NCBI GenBank assembly: GCA_017508135.1
Contig: JAFVZN010000034.1
Coordinates: 1-53,404 of the forward strand
Direction of reading: 5' to 3'
DNA length: 53,404 bases
Source of the DNA: Lentisphaeria bacterium
GTDB lineage: Bacteria > Verrucomicrobiota > Lentisphaeria > Victivallales > Victivallaceae
A program made the position numbers and the translations under genes. Shown piece after piece: positions 42,253-51,016 of this stretch; within the stretch, counting starts at the first letter, position 1; every line of letters begins with the position of its first letter. The notes beneath the pieces were generated by a model. That model had not been told where the DNA came from, did not search any database, and saw only the letters and a list, made by a program, of their open reading frames with translations.

Positions 42253-42481
42253 AAGTTACCGTTACACTGTTTTGTTTACATCGTTCTCAAGTTTTATCCG
42301 GCGCTTCGATATGTGCGCCCAAAGTCATAAAAGATATTCGTCTATATAAACTACACGCTCGGAGTGATTTTTGCAAGCAGTTTTGTAAAATAACTGTGAT
42401 TTTTTTATGCAGTTGCAGTTTGATTGCGGCAAAAAGGAGAGTTTTTCCGTATCCGGCGGAAAACTTTTTGAATAATGATAC

Positions 42482-42509
42482 TTGATTTTTGCCGTTTTGT
42501 GATTATATT
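42482..42509 (+). promoter_or_regulatory. Promoter of the batB-dsbD unit
   Basis: TTGATT (42482-42487), a 16-bp spacer and TATATT (42504-42509) lie 30 nt before the ATG. The rest of the 42253-42538 gap shows no gene. Confidence 0.6.
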
Positions 42510-42538
42510 CTTCTGAGAGGAAAAACGGAGAACCGACA

Positions 42539-44704
42539 ATGAAATATGCTGAAATCTACATCCTGTTGCTGATTCCTGCGGTCGTGATCGCGGGAATCTT
42601 CCTCTATGCCGCCGCATTCCGGCGCAAAAAACGTCTGCTGACGAAACTTCTGGGCAGCCGCGCCGGGGACCCGGAGGCGGTGCATTTATCCCGGAGCCGC
42701 CGTCACTGGAAATTTTTTCTGTTTATGGCGGGGATGGTCGCCATTGTTTGCGGTGCCGCGCGTCCGTATTGGAAAGAGAAAGCGGTACCGTTCAAACACA
42801 GCGGCAGAGATATCATGGTCATCTTTGATGTCTCCAAAAGTATGCGCGCTGCTGATTTGCCTCCCTCCCGTCTGGAACACGCAAAATATCTGCTGCGCGA
42901 AGTTGTAAACGGTTGTCCCGGTGATCGTTTCGGATTGATCGCGTTTGCCGGTAACGCCTTTCTCAGTTGTCCTCTGACGGCGGATCCGGCGGCGTTGAAG
43001 GAGTATATCGACGAACTTGATACCGCATCCGTTCCGGAAGGCGGAACCAATATCGAACGCGCACTGCGTACCGCTGACCGGGCGTTGACGGCGGCGGAAG
43101 GCAGTCATTGTGCGGTGCTGATGCTGACCGACGGAGAAGCTCTCAGCGGCACGGCTGAACGCTATCTGGAGCGTTTCAAAAACAAAAAAATACCGTTGCT
43201 GATCGCCGGAATGGGCGACCCTGCGCTTGCGGCTCCCGTACCCGATGGCAAAGGGGGATTTATCCGCGACCGCAATGGAACTCCGGCGGCAAGCCGTCTG
43301 GATGAGGAAAGTTTGAAAAAGTTTGCTCTTGCCACCGGCGGGATGTATATCCGCAGTACCGTCGGCAATACCGGCGCGGCGGCGATCATACAGGAGTTGA
43401 AAAAACTTGACCGGGCGGAGCGTAACGCCGCCGGTTTCCGTCAGATCGAAGATGAGTTTGTCTGGTTCTTTGCTGCCGGATTTATTCTGCTGCTTCTGAG
43501 TGCGCTTTTGCCGGAGGTTCCGGGAAAGAGCCGCGCAATTCCGGGGAAAAGTGCCGGAATGGTGCTGTTGGCACTCATGTTGTCGCTTTCAGCTTCGGCA
43601 GAGGAGAAAAAAGCAGGACCGGCAGAACCGCTTCACGGAGACCCGCTTCAACTTTACAATCTGGCGCGCGCCCGGCAGGAAAAGGGCGATGCTTCGGCGG
43701 TGACGATCTATGAAGAGGTGATAAGGAAGGCCTCCGGAAATGCGGAACTGCAAAGCCGCGCACTGCACAATCTTGCCGTAGCACATCATCTGGATGGCAG
43801 AAATGCGTTGACGGCGGGGCAGCAGCAGTTCAGCGGTCAGCAGCTTGACCCGGCGTTGAAAGAGCTGCAGCGCAGCCGTTCCGTGCTGGATAAAGCGGCG
43901 GAACTTTACCGTCAGGCGTTGGCGATAAACTCCTCCGTCTCTTCCGGAGCCGCCGCCAACTTGCGCCAGTTGGAGCTGGATATAAAGAAGTTGGAAAAAT
44001 TGAAAAAACAGATCGAAGAACTCAAGAAAAAACAGCAGGATGCCCGGCAGAAAGCTCAACAGGCGGCACAGCAGAACCAGCAGAATCAGCAAGATAAGCA
44101 GAATCAGCAAGATAAGCAGAATCAGCAAGATAAGCAGAATCAGCAAGATAAGCAGGATCAGCAAGATAAGCAGAATCAGCAAAACAAGCAGAATCAGCAA
44201 GACAAGCAGGATCAGCAAAACAAGCAGGATCAGCAAAACAAGCAGAATCAGCAAAACAAGCAGGATCAGCAGAATCAGATACGTCAGGCGGAGCAGGCGG
44301 CAAAAGAGTTGGAAGATGCCGCCGGAGAAAATCAGCAGGAAAAGTTGCGTCAGCAGGCCGCCGCCGCCCGTGAGGAACTGCGTTCCGCCGGAGAGAAACT
44401 TGCCGGGAATGCTCCGGAAAAGGAGGTTCAGCAGCACTTGGATCAAGCGGTGAAACATCTGGGTAAACCGGAGAAAAATGAGCCGCAGAAACCGGCTCCA
44501 TCCCCCGGTGATGCCGGTAAAAAGCCGGAGAAAAAAGCTCCGCATCCTGCCGCCGGAGAAGATGCCGGAAAGAAAGCGGATGAGCGCAACGCCCGGGAAC
44601 AACAGCTCAAACTGCTCAATGATGAAGCCTCCGGAGTCCGTAAAAATATTCAACGCGGCCGTCGTCAGAATCAGCCGGTGCATCAGGTGGAGAAGGATTG
44701 GTGA
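42539..44704 (+). CDS. BatB-BatC fusion: VWA domain, TPR and Gln-rich tail
   Basis: This 721-aa protein has two N-terminal TM segments and a VWA domain with MIDAS motifs (FDVSKSMRAAD, PEGGTNIER, MLTDGEA). A TM at about 307-325 and a second signal-like segment (GMVLLALMLSLSASA) precede a periplasmic TPR region (LYNLARARQEKGDASA). A coiled coil follows, then about 11 copies of a six-residue QNQQDK repeat and a Lys/Glu-rich tail. In other bacteria BatB and BatC are separate proteins of the aerotolerance complex; here they are joined. The downstream gene overlaps closely. Confidence 0.88.
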   Translation: MKYAEIYILLLIPAVVIAGIFLYAAAFRRKKRLLTKLLGSRAGDPEAVHLSRSRRHWKFFLFMAGMVAIVCGAARPYWKEKAVPFKHSGRDIMVIFDVSKSMRAADLPPSRLEHAKYLLREVVNGCPGDRFGLIAFAGNAFLSCPLTADPAALKEYIDELDTASVPEGGTNIERALRTADRALTAAEGSHCAVLMLTDGEALSGTAERYLERFKNKKIPLLIAGMGDPALAAPVPDGKGGFIRDRNGTPAASRLDEESLKKFALATGGMYIRSTVGNTGAAAIIQELKKLDRAERNAAGFRQIEDEFVWFFAAGFILLLLSALLPEVPGKSRAIPGKSAGMVLLALMLSLSASAEEKKAGPAEPLHGDPLQLYNLARARQEKGDASAVTIYEEVIRKASGNAELQSRALHNLAVAHHLDGRNALTAGQQQFSGQQLDPALKELQRSRSVLDKAAELYRQALAINSSVSSGAAANLRQLELDIKKLEKLKKQIEELKKKQQDARQKAQQAAQQNQQNQQDKQNQQDKQNQQDKQNQQDKQDQQDKQNQQNKQNQQDKQDQQNKQDQQNKQNQQNKQDQQNQIRQAEQAAKELEDAAGENQQEKLRQQAAAAREELRSAGEKLAGNAPEKEVQQHLDQAVKHLGKPEKNEPQKPAPSPGDAGKKPEKKAPHPAAGEDAGKKADERNAREQQLKLLNDEASGVRKNIQRGRRQNQPVHQVEKDW
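44075..44282. repeat. 18-bp coding tandem repeat
   Basis: About eleven near-identical 18-bp units (CAGAATCAGCAAGATAAG and variants) encode QNQQDK, QDQQNK and similar hexapeptides in the BatB-BatC fusion. The copies in the left half are nearly perfect, which suggests recent expansion. Confidence 0.85.
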
Positions 44705-44709
44705 TAAAT

Positions 44710-47226
44710 ATGAAAAAAATACTTTTTACTCTGTTGTTGTCTGCGGTCTCTTTTCTCCTCCTGCTTCCGGCGGGGGCAGACGAAGTCAAAGTTACATTGC
44801 GTCCGGCAGCTCCGGCGGTCGGTGACCGGGTTTCGGTGGTGATCTCCTGTTCCAGTGCCGATACCGGTTCGGCTGAAGTCATCCTGCCGCCGCTGGGCGA
44901 CCTTGCCCGCTGGGACCGCAATATGCGTTCGGTCCGTACCATGATGAGCATACGCAACGGTGTCCGCGAGGTGACGACGGAATATATCCGGCAGTTTACC
45001 GCTTTGAAAGCTGGAAAACTGGTCATCCCCCCCATACGTCTGCGCCGCAATTCCCGCGAAACAGCGGCTCCGGAGTTGACGGTGGAGATCGCCGCATCAC
45101 GGAAAGCCGCCGCCGCCGATCCGGAACAGCTTCAACCCTACGGCGAATTTACCACGCTCCCAGACCGTCCGTTCCGTCCGGGGGAGAAGGTGGAACTGCA
45201 CATGAACGTCTTTGTGCCGGGTAACTTCAATGTTTTAGGGTTCAACGATTTCCGTATTGAAAACTTCCCCGGAGCCGTACTGTTGTCCAATCCCCGGAAC
45301 CGGGAACAGCTTCAACTGCTCTCTCCTTTCCGGACGACGGTCAACTCCCGCGCGTATGTGGTCTACCCGTTCCGCGGCGTGGCGCGGGTAACTGCCAGCG
45401 GTAAATTTTATCCTCAGGCATCGTTTGTATTGTCGGTGCGGGAACCGCGCCAGATCGACAACGGCGGCTTTGATGATGATATATTCGACTCATTTTTCGG
45501 GTCCCGGGTGAGTTTCAGCCGGCCGCGCCAGTTGAACGTGGTCTTCAAGGACAGTGCCGGAGTGGAGGTGGTTCCGCCGCCGCCGGTACCGGCAGGATTT
45601 CAGGATCCCGGTGTTTCCGGCAAGTGGCAGGTCTCTGCCAGACTCTCTTCTCCCGGATGCCGCAGCGGGGAGATCGTTGAACTTGAGATAACTCTGATAC
45701 CGCAGGATAAGGGAGAAAGTATCAACGACCCCATGCTTGATGTGCCGGAGTTCAAGTTTGACGGTTTCCGCATCTATCCGCCGGAGGTGGTACGCAAAGA
45801 CGGCCGTATTTCCCTGCGTTATGCTCTGATACCGCTGTCGCCCGGAGAGAAAAAACTTGATATCAAACTTGCGCTCTTTGAGCCGGTAAGCGGTAAATAT
45901 CAGACCTTTGTCTTTTCTCCGGTTCTGGCGGTCACTCCCGGCAGTGTCAATGTGAAAACTCCCGCTCCTGCGCCCGTTGTCCCGGAAACGGCGGCACCGG
46001 CGGCACCACCGGCACCGGAAACGGTTTCCACTCCTTCGGATGACGGCTTGCGCTATTTGAAGGTGATGAGTGCGGGCACGGTCAAAGTTCCGCTGTTCGG
46101 CAATCAGAAATATTCCATCATCGCTCTCATTGCGGGAGGATTTCTTTTGGTGCTGGGCGATATGCTCTACCGCCGTTTCGGAAGAAATCTCAACGCGGCG
46201 AACCGCCGCCGCCGGCGGGAGATAAAACAGCACCTCCGTGCGCTTGCGGCGGAGATCAGAAGTTCTGCTGACCCGGCTGGATGTTTCCGGTCGCACGGTC
46301 TGGCGGATCTGGCTGAAATGCTCGATCTGCCTCCGGGGGCTACGGCGCAGGATATAGCCGATTCGCTCGATGACCCGGAATTGAAGCAATTCTTCTCCGA
46401 GCTCGCCTCTGCCGGTTTTGCTCCCGGAGAGACCGCTTCTGCGGCGACAGTTGAGATGCGGGAAAAGTTGTTCCGGTTCCTCCGGAAACTGTCGGTGGTG
46501 CTGATACTCTTTGCCGGTTCCGTCCTTATCGCCGTGCCGGAACCGGATAAGGGAAGTTCCGCCTACGCCGCCGGAAAATATACTCTTGCTTCCGAAGAGT
46601 TCCGCCGTGCGGTCGACCGCAGTGAACTTTCTGTACCTGTGCTTTACAATCTCGGCTGTGCCGAATACCGGTTGGGGAACTATCCGGAAGCTCTGCTCTG
46701 GTTCACCCGGGCGCAGCTGCTCTCTCCCGGTGATCCGGAGTGCCGCGCCAATGTGATGCTGACCCGGGAGCAGCTGCAGCTTCCTCCGGAAGAGGAGAAC
46801 AGTTTCACCGCCCGCCTGGTGGCGTTCCGGGATACACTTTTCCGTCCGGATCAATATCTTCTGTGTGCGGCATGGGGCTTCTTTCTGCTGTGCGTGCTGT
46901 TTGTCCTGCGGGGATACCGGGCGCGGATGCTGCGCTGGTGCGCGGCGGCAGTGGTGCTTTTTCTTACGGTGCTTGCGCTGCTGGCGGCGTTGGAACAGTG
47001 TGACAGCACCTACTCTTCCGAACGTTTGCTCGTAACCGGAAAATCGGTGGAACTCCGTTCGCTTCCGGCAGAAAATTCCGGTTCTGTCATCACCGTCGTC
47101 AACGGCGGCACTCAACTGCATTTGCTGGAAGACCGCAACTCCTGGCTGCGGGTGACTGCCGGAAAAGATGTCGGCTGGATAAAGACCGGTCAGGCGAGGA
47201 GGATATTCCCCTATGGAATACTCTGA
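44710..47226 (+). CDS. BatD-BatE fusion: oxygen-tolerance protein with TPR and SH3 domains
   Basis: This 838-aa protein has a signal peptide (KKILFTLLLSAVSFLLLLPA) and BatD-like beta domains (about 20-400; VTLRPAAPAVGDRVSVVISC is typical). TM segments follow around 475 and 595. A TPR pair is next (AYAAGKYTLASEEFRRAV, VLYNLGCAEYRLGNYPEAL), then two more TM segments and a C-terminal SH3-like domain (ELRSLPAENSGSVITVVNGG). That last half is the layout of BatE. The ATG at 44710 is preferred to the GTG 12 nt earlier. It lies 5 nt after batB-batC. Confidence 0.86.
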   Translation: MKKILFTLLLSAVSFLLLLPAGADEVKVTLRPAAPAVGDRVSVVISCSSADTGSAEVILPPLGDLARWDRNMRSVRTMMSIRNGVREVTTEYIRQFTALKAGKLVIPPIRLRRNSRETAAPELTVEIAASRKAAAADPEQLQPYGEFTTLPDRPFRPGEKVELHMNVFVPGNFNVLGFNDFRIENFPGAVLLSNPRNREQLQLLSPFRTTVNSRAYVVYPFRGVARVTASGKFYPQASFVLSVREPRQIDNGGFDDDIFDSFFGSRVSFSRPRQLNVVFKDSAGVEVVPPPPVPAGFQDPGVSGKWQVSARLSSPGCRSGEIVELEITLIPQDKGESINDPMLDVPEFKFDGFRIYPPEVVRKDGRISLRYALIPLSPGEKKLDIKLALFEPVSGKYQTFVFSPVLAVTPGSVNVKTPAPAPVVPETAAPAAPPAPETVSTPSDDGLRYLKVMSAGTVKVPLFGNQKYSIIALIAGGFLLVLGDMLYRRFGRNLNAANRRRRREIKQHLRALAAEIRSSADPAGCFRSHGLADLAEMLDLPPGATAQDIADSLDDPELKQFFSELASAGFAPGETASAATVEMREKLFRFLRKLSVVLILFAGSVLIAVPEPDKGSSAYAAGKYTLASEEFRRAVDRSELSVPVLYNLGCAEYRLGNYPEALLWFTRAQLLSPGDPECRANVMLTREQLQLPPEEENSFTARLVAFRDTLFRPDQYLLCAAWGFFLLCVLFVLRGYRARMLRWCAAAVVLFLTVLALLAALEQCDSTYSSERLLVTGKSVELRSLPAENSGSVITVVNGGTQLHLLEDRNSWLRVTAGKDVGWIKTGQARRIFPYGIL

Positions 47227-48106
47227 TTATCCGGTTCATGCCTGGTCGCGTTCGCGGCACCGTATGCGGGCGCAGTGTCCCCGCAAGGCGGTGCTTTTCT
47301 GCCGCGATGCCCGCGCCGGAGCTGATCCGCTGGCAGAACGCATGCCGCGTCTGCTCCATGAATACCGGAACCGTATCACGCTTGATGCTTATATGTACCG
47401 TTCTCTGCACGATTTTGTCCGGCAGGCGTTTTACACTTTTACTGAGGATGGAAAACTGCTCTACTCTTCGATTTCCGCGCTTGCCGGAGCCATGCAGAAC
47501 CGTTTCGACCGGGAACTGGAACGGATGCTTTACGGTGGCAGTTCGTACGACCACAAACTTTTTTTCCTCCGGGAACTGGAGGATAAAAATTGCCGGATCC
47601 CGGCTTTGATGGAGCGTGCCGCCGCTAAAATCAGTGATTTGTGCGCGGCATTGGAGAAAAATCTCTGGCAGCTCATCGTTTCCACTCCCGGTGTTTCCCG
47701 GAGGCATATAGCCTCTCCGCTTGCGGTTTACATCAACGATCTGTGCTGTTACTGCGCTCCGGTGCTGGCATTGGAACGCAATGGAGATTTCTGGACAGTT
47801 GAGTTCAACGGGGACGGAACTTCGGCACTGCTGCACAAATTTTACGGAATAAACACTCTGGGACGGGACGTGGAATGTTTGCGTTCCTTTTCCTACGATG
47901 TGAAGAGCGGTGATTTTTCTGAAACCGGCTTGGAGTTGTCGGTTTCAGCGCAGTTGGAACGTATCGCGGCAGACGGTGCGGCATGGGCGGAACTGCTTTC
48001 GCTTCCGACAGAACAGATACCCGGAAATACTGCACACTGCGGTGAATGTGAATTTTACCGTTTTTGTCAAAAATATTATCCAAACCAAGGAGGAGATGTA
48101 AAATGA
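47213..48106 (+). CDS. Cas4/RecB-like Fe-S protein with lost nuclease motif
   Basis: This 297-aa protein has Cys22 in AQCPRKAVLF and a C-terminal cluster Cys276-x2-Cys279-x5-Cys285 (HCGECEFYRFCQKYY). That spacing is typical of 4Fe-4S PD-(D/E)XK nucleases such as Cas4 and AddB. The catalytic stretch expected as D...(E)xK reads LALERNGDFWTVEFNGDG, with no Asp in the first position and Asn for Lys, so it is probably not a nuclease. It overlaps the BatD-BatE gene by 14 nt and the next gene by 4 nt, so it belongs to the operon. No cas genes are nearby. Confidence 0.68.
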   Translation: MEYSDYPVHAWSRSRHRMRAQCPRKAVLFCRDARAGADPLAERMPRLLHEYRNRITLDAYMYRSLHDFVRQAFYTFTEDGKLLYSSISALAGAMQNRFDRELERMLYGGSSYDHKLFFLRELEDKNCRIPALMERAAAKISDLCAALEKNLWQLIVSTPGVSRRHIASPLAVYINDLCCYCAPVLALERNGDFWTVEFNGDGTSALLHKFYGINTLGRDVECLRSFSYDVKSGDFSETGLELSVSAQLERIAADGAAWAELLSLPTEQIPGNTAHCGECEFYRFCQKYYPNQGGDVK

Positions 48107-48543
48107 AAAAAATGTTGTTTGCTTTGTTGTCGGCAGTAAGTGTTGCAACTGCTTTTGCCGCCGCGCCGGAAAACTGGTTCACCGATTATGAAGTTGCCGC
48201 CAAACGCGCCGCGCGGGAAAAGCTCCCCATGCTGGTGCTGTTTACCGGTTCCGACTGGTGTCCGGGGTGTATCGCGCTGGGGACACGGACGTTGTCGACG
48301 GCGGAGTTCAAGGAGTTTGCCAAAAAGAATCTCATTCCGGTCTATCTTGATTCCCCGCGCAATCCGCCGCTGACCGCCGCTCAACGCAGAAAACTTGCCG
48401 CCGCCTCCGAAAAACTGCAGCCCGGACCTTATGTCCCGACTTCGGTGGTCGTTTCCCCGGAGGGTAAAGTTCTGGCGCGTATCGTCGGATACAAGAGTGC
48501 CGGAGATTACATCGCGGCGATAAAGAGCGCATTGGGTAAATAA
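48103..48543 (+). CDS. Periplasmic thioredoxin-like protein
   Basis: This 146-aa protein has a signal peptide (KKMLFALLSAVSVATAFA) and a thioredoxin fold with active site WCPGC in LFTGSDWCPGCIALG. It belongs to the thioredoxin_7 type, often linked to disulfide reduction in the periplasm. A strong AAGGAGGAG precedes the ATG. It lies directly before dsbD, which could supply its electrons. Confidence 0.9.
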   Translation: MKKMLFALLSAVSVATAFAAAPENWFTDYEVAAKRAAREKLPMLVLFTGSDWCPGCIALGTRTLSTAEFKEFAKKNLIPVYLDSPRNPPLTAAQRRKLAAASEKLQPGPYVPTSVVVSPEGKVLARIVGYKSAGDYIAAIKSALGK

Positions 48544-48559
48544 CGGGCGTTGTTTCATC

Positions 48560-50017
48560 ATGATAAAGAAGATTTTACTCTTACCGGTACTTTTTCTGCT
48601 TCCGGTACTGACTGCCGGAAACACCCCTTTCAAATGGGAACGCCGCCCGGTGGAAGACGGAACGCTGCTGATTTTGACCGTTCAGCCGGGAAATTATGTT
48701 TATGCAAGTTCCGTGCGTTTCGATTTGAAGAACGGTGACGGCGGTGCGGTCGTTCCGCAGCTGCGCAGTGAACCGCAGTTGAAAGATGGAGAAAAGATTT
48801 TTCCCGGCGGCTCATGGCAGTACTTCACTCCCGAAACCCGTTTCAGCGGCACTGTCGAACATCAGGGATGCAATGACGAAGGTATCTGCTTCATGCCGGA
48901 ACAGATAAATTTTGCTCCGGCAGATGCCGCCGTAACTGACAGCGATACCGGGGGGGATGCCGGAAAATATTCGGTCATCCGCAAAGGCGAAGGGTACATG
49001 AATAAAAGCGAGTTCATGAACTTTCTGCGCGGCGCGCAGGCAAGTGCCGGTTTCGGTGATCTCGGTGTGCTGGGGATAATATTGCTGACTTTGCTTGGCG
49101 GTCTGGGGTTGAACCTCACTCCGTGCATACTTCCCATGATGCCGGTGACACTTATCGTCATCGGAGCAAAAGGCGGCGGAAGAAACGGTCTGCTCCGGGG
49201 GAGTTTTTACGGTGCGGGCATGGCGGCGGCCTACGGTGGATTGGGCGTGGCGGCGGCACTGTTGGGCGTGGGATTCGGTACGTTGAACAGTATGCCGTGG
49301 TTCAATTTTGTCATTGCCGGAATATTTCTGTTTATGGCACTGTGCATGATGGGGGTGTTCAACTTCAACTTCGGAGCATCGTTCCGTGTTTCTCCGCAAA
49401 AACTGCGCGGTCCCATGCTGGTGGTGACCTTTGTCATGGGAGTGCTTGCCGCATTGCTGGCGGGGGCGTGTGTCGCGCCGGTGGTGATAACGGTTCTGCT
49501 TTTCGTTGTCCGGGAATACAATGCCGGGAACAGCTGGGTATTATTTCTCCCCTTTATCCTCGGTATCGGCATGGCTCTGCCCTGGCCGCTTGCCGGGTGG
49601 GGGCTGACCATCATGCCGCGTCCGGGAAAATTCATGCTCTGGGTGAAATACATTCTTGCGGCGTTCATCGCGGCGATGGGGATATATTATGCCGTTATCG
49701 GAGTGAAACTTATGCAGTACGGCAGAGTTTCCGGTCCAGCCGGAGGTGATGGTTTTGCCGCTTTGGAAGAGGCGGCGGAGTTGTCCCGGAAAGAAAAGAA
49801 GCCGTTGTTGATAAAATTCGGCGCATCCTGGTGCAAAAACTGTCACGCCATGGAACGGGAAACTTTGCGCGACCCCGAAGTAGCTGATTATATCCGTAAA
49901 AACTTTGTATTGGTCGACTTTCCGGCGGAAGACCCCAACGCTCCCCGTATCAGACAACTGCTCCGGGCGTGGAACATTCCCGGATTCCCGGCATTTGTTG
50001 TCGCTGTCGGAAAATAA
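48560..50017 (+). CDS. dsbD: Thiol:disulfide interchange protein DsbD
   Basis: This 485-aa protein has a signal peptide, an N-terminal DsbD-alpha domain with Cys pair (HQGCNDEGICFMPE), a TM domain with LNLTPCILPMMPVTL and a second Cys in ALLAGACVAPVVI, and a C-terminal thioredoxin domain with WCKNC. All three redox pairs are present, so electron transfer from cytoplasm to periplasm is expected. It is the last gene of the Bat unit. The Shine-Dalgarno is weak. Confidence 0.94.
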   Translation: MIKKILLLPVLFLLPVLTAGNTPFKWERRPVEDGTLLILTVQPGNYVYASSVRFDLKNGDGGAVVPQLRSEPQLKDGEKIFPGGSWQYFTPETRFSGTVEHQGCNDEGICFMPEQINFAPADAAVTDSDTGGDAGKYSVIRKGEGYMNKSEFMNFLRGAQASAGFGDLGVLGIILLTLLGGLGLNLTPCILPMMPVTLIVIGAKGGGRNGLLRGSFYGAGMAAAYGGLGVAAALLGVGFGTLNSMPWFNFVIAGIFLFMALCMMGVFNFNFGASFRVSPQKLRGPMLVVTFVMGVLAALLAGACVAPVVITVLLFVVREYNAGNSWVLFLPFILGIGMALPWPLAGWGLTIMPRPGKFMLWVKYILAAFIAAMGIYYAVIGVKLMQYGRVSGPAGGDGFAALEEAAELSRKEKKPLLIKFGASWCKNCHAMERETLRDPEVADYIRKNFVLVDFPAEDPNAPRIRQLLRAWNIPGFPAFVVAVGK

Positions 50018-50109
50018 GCCGGTCTGCACGGTTATATCTCCGTTTGTGCTGTGTCGTCAGTACAAGCGGAGATTTTTTATTTTCGACTTCGGGATCCGGG
50101 AAAAAAAGT

Positions 50110-50149
50110 GTCAGGGAGGCGATCCGGGGAGGATCAAGCCATCCCTGAC
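50110..50149. other. Strong compound hairpin after dsbD
   Basis: GTCAGGGA (50110-50117) pairs with TCCCTGAC (50142-50149), with inner stems GGC/GCC and GATCC/GGATC. On the minus strand it is followed by a T-run (plus-strand A-run at 50100-50107), so it looks like a minus-strand terminator or processing structure. The rest of 50018-50390 has no gene. Confidence 0.55.
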
Positions 50150-50317
50150 GGGGTGTGGGGCAATTTCCAAAGGACACCATATCGGTGTCACAATCATAAT
50201 ATAACACATCCGACATGAAAATCAAGCACTCTTGAAATAAAATTTAATGAAAAAATACCTCGGGAATGTTGAACCGGGAAATTTTCAAAAAATTGCATGA
50301 TTTTTGCCGGGAAATAA

Positions 50318-50346
50318 TGGAATTTTTGTTTCAGTGATGTTATATT
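50318..50346 (+). promoter_or_regulatory. Possible promoter of pal
   Basis: TGGAAT (50318-50323), a 17-bp spacer and TATATT (50341-50346) lie 45 nt before the pal ATG. The -35 box is imperfect. Confidence 0.4.
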
Positions 50347-50390
50347 GTAAAGGATACGTTTGTAAACCTGAAAAATCATGGAGGAAAAAA

Positions 50391-50999
50391 ATGAAAAATT
50401 TGTTTGTCAACATCTTCGCCGGGGCGTTGGTTCTTGTTATTCTGGCAGGCTGCGCTTCGGAAGGTACTGTGGAAGATACCACTCCCGTCAATGACGGTGT
50501 CGGTGCGGTCATGAATGATCCCGCCGGCGGGATCGATACCACCGGAAGAGGTTTCGGTGCCGATGCCGCCCGCAGCGGTCAGTGGGTCGACCCCAACGCG
50601 CTTGCCAACGGTGCCGATGCTGATGGCTGGAAGCCTGCCGACCCCAGCGGCAACAACCTCGGTTTCCCGGTGATCTACTTCGCCTACGACTCCGACGTTC
50701 TGGTTCCGTCTGAAACTGCCAATCTGGACAAGATCGCCGCTTATTTGCAGCAGCACGCACAGCTCGCGCTGGTCATCGAAGGTCACTGCGACAATCGCGG
50801 TACCGATGAATACAACCGCGCTCTGGGTGAACGCCGTGCCAACGCCATCCGCGCCTACCTCGCCGGACGCGGCGTTGCCAATGAACGTATGAAGACCGTC
50901 AGTTTCGGTGAAGATAAACCGGCGGTGCAGGGTTCCGGTGAATCCGTCTGGCGGCAGAACCGCCGCGGCGTGCCGGTTCCGATGATAATGTCACGCTGA
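50391..50999 (+). CDS. pal: Peptidoglycan-associated lipoprotein (Pal/OmpA family)
   Basis: This 202-aa protein has a lipoprotein signal with lipobox LAGC (Cys20). A Gly/Asp-rich linker is followed by an OmpA-like domain ([35 protein letters not shown], and [15 protein letters not shown]). It binds peptidoglycan and anchors the outer membrane. GGAGGA precedes the ATG. No tol genes are in the window. It is 17 nt upstream of metK. Confidence 0.92.
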   Translation: MKNLFVNIFAGALVLVILAGCASEGTVEDTTPVNDGVGAVMNDPAGGIDTTGRGFGADAARSGQWVDPNALANGADADGWKPADPSGNNLGFPVIYFAYDSDVLVPSETANLDKIAAYLQQHAQLALVIEGHCDNRGTDEYNRALGERRANAIRAYLAGRGVANERMKTVSFGEDKPAVQGSGESVWRQNRRGVPVPMIMSR

Positions 51000-51016
51000 T
51001 ATCCGGTGGTCATGTT

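Noticed and set aside
43589-44683. Leu-rich minus-strand frame (LLILLVLLILL repeats)
   Set aside because: Antisense of the CAG/CAA-rich Gln repeat; not a membrane protein gene.
45490-47121. 543-aa open frame on the minus strand inside the BatD-BatE gene
   Set aside because: Low-complexity Arg/His-rich translation opposite a gene with signal peptide, TPR and SH3 domains.
47213-48106. CRISPR-associated Cas4
   Set aside because: No array or other cas genes are present and the nuclease residues are missing.
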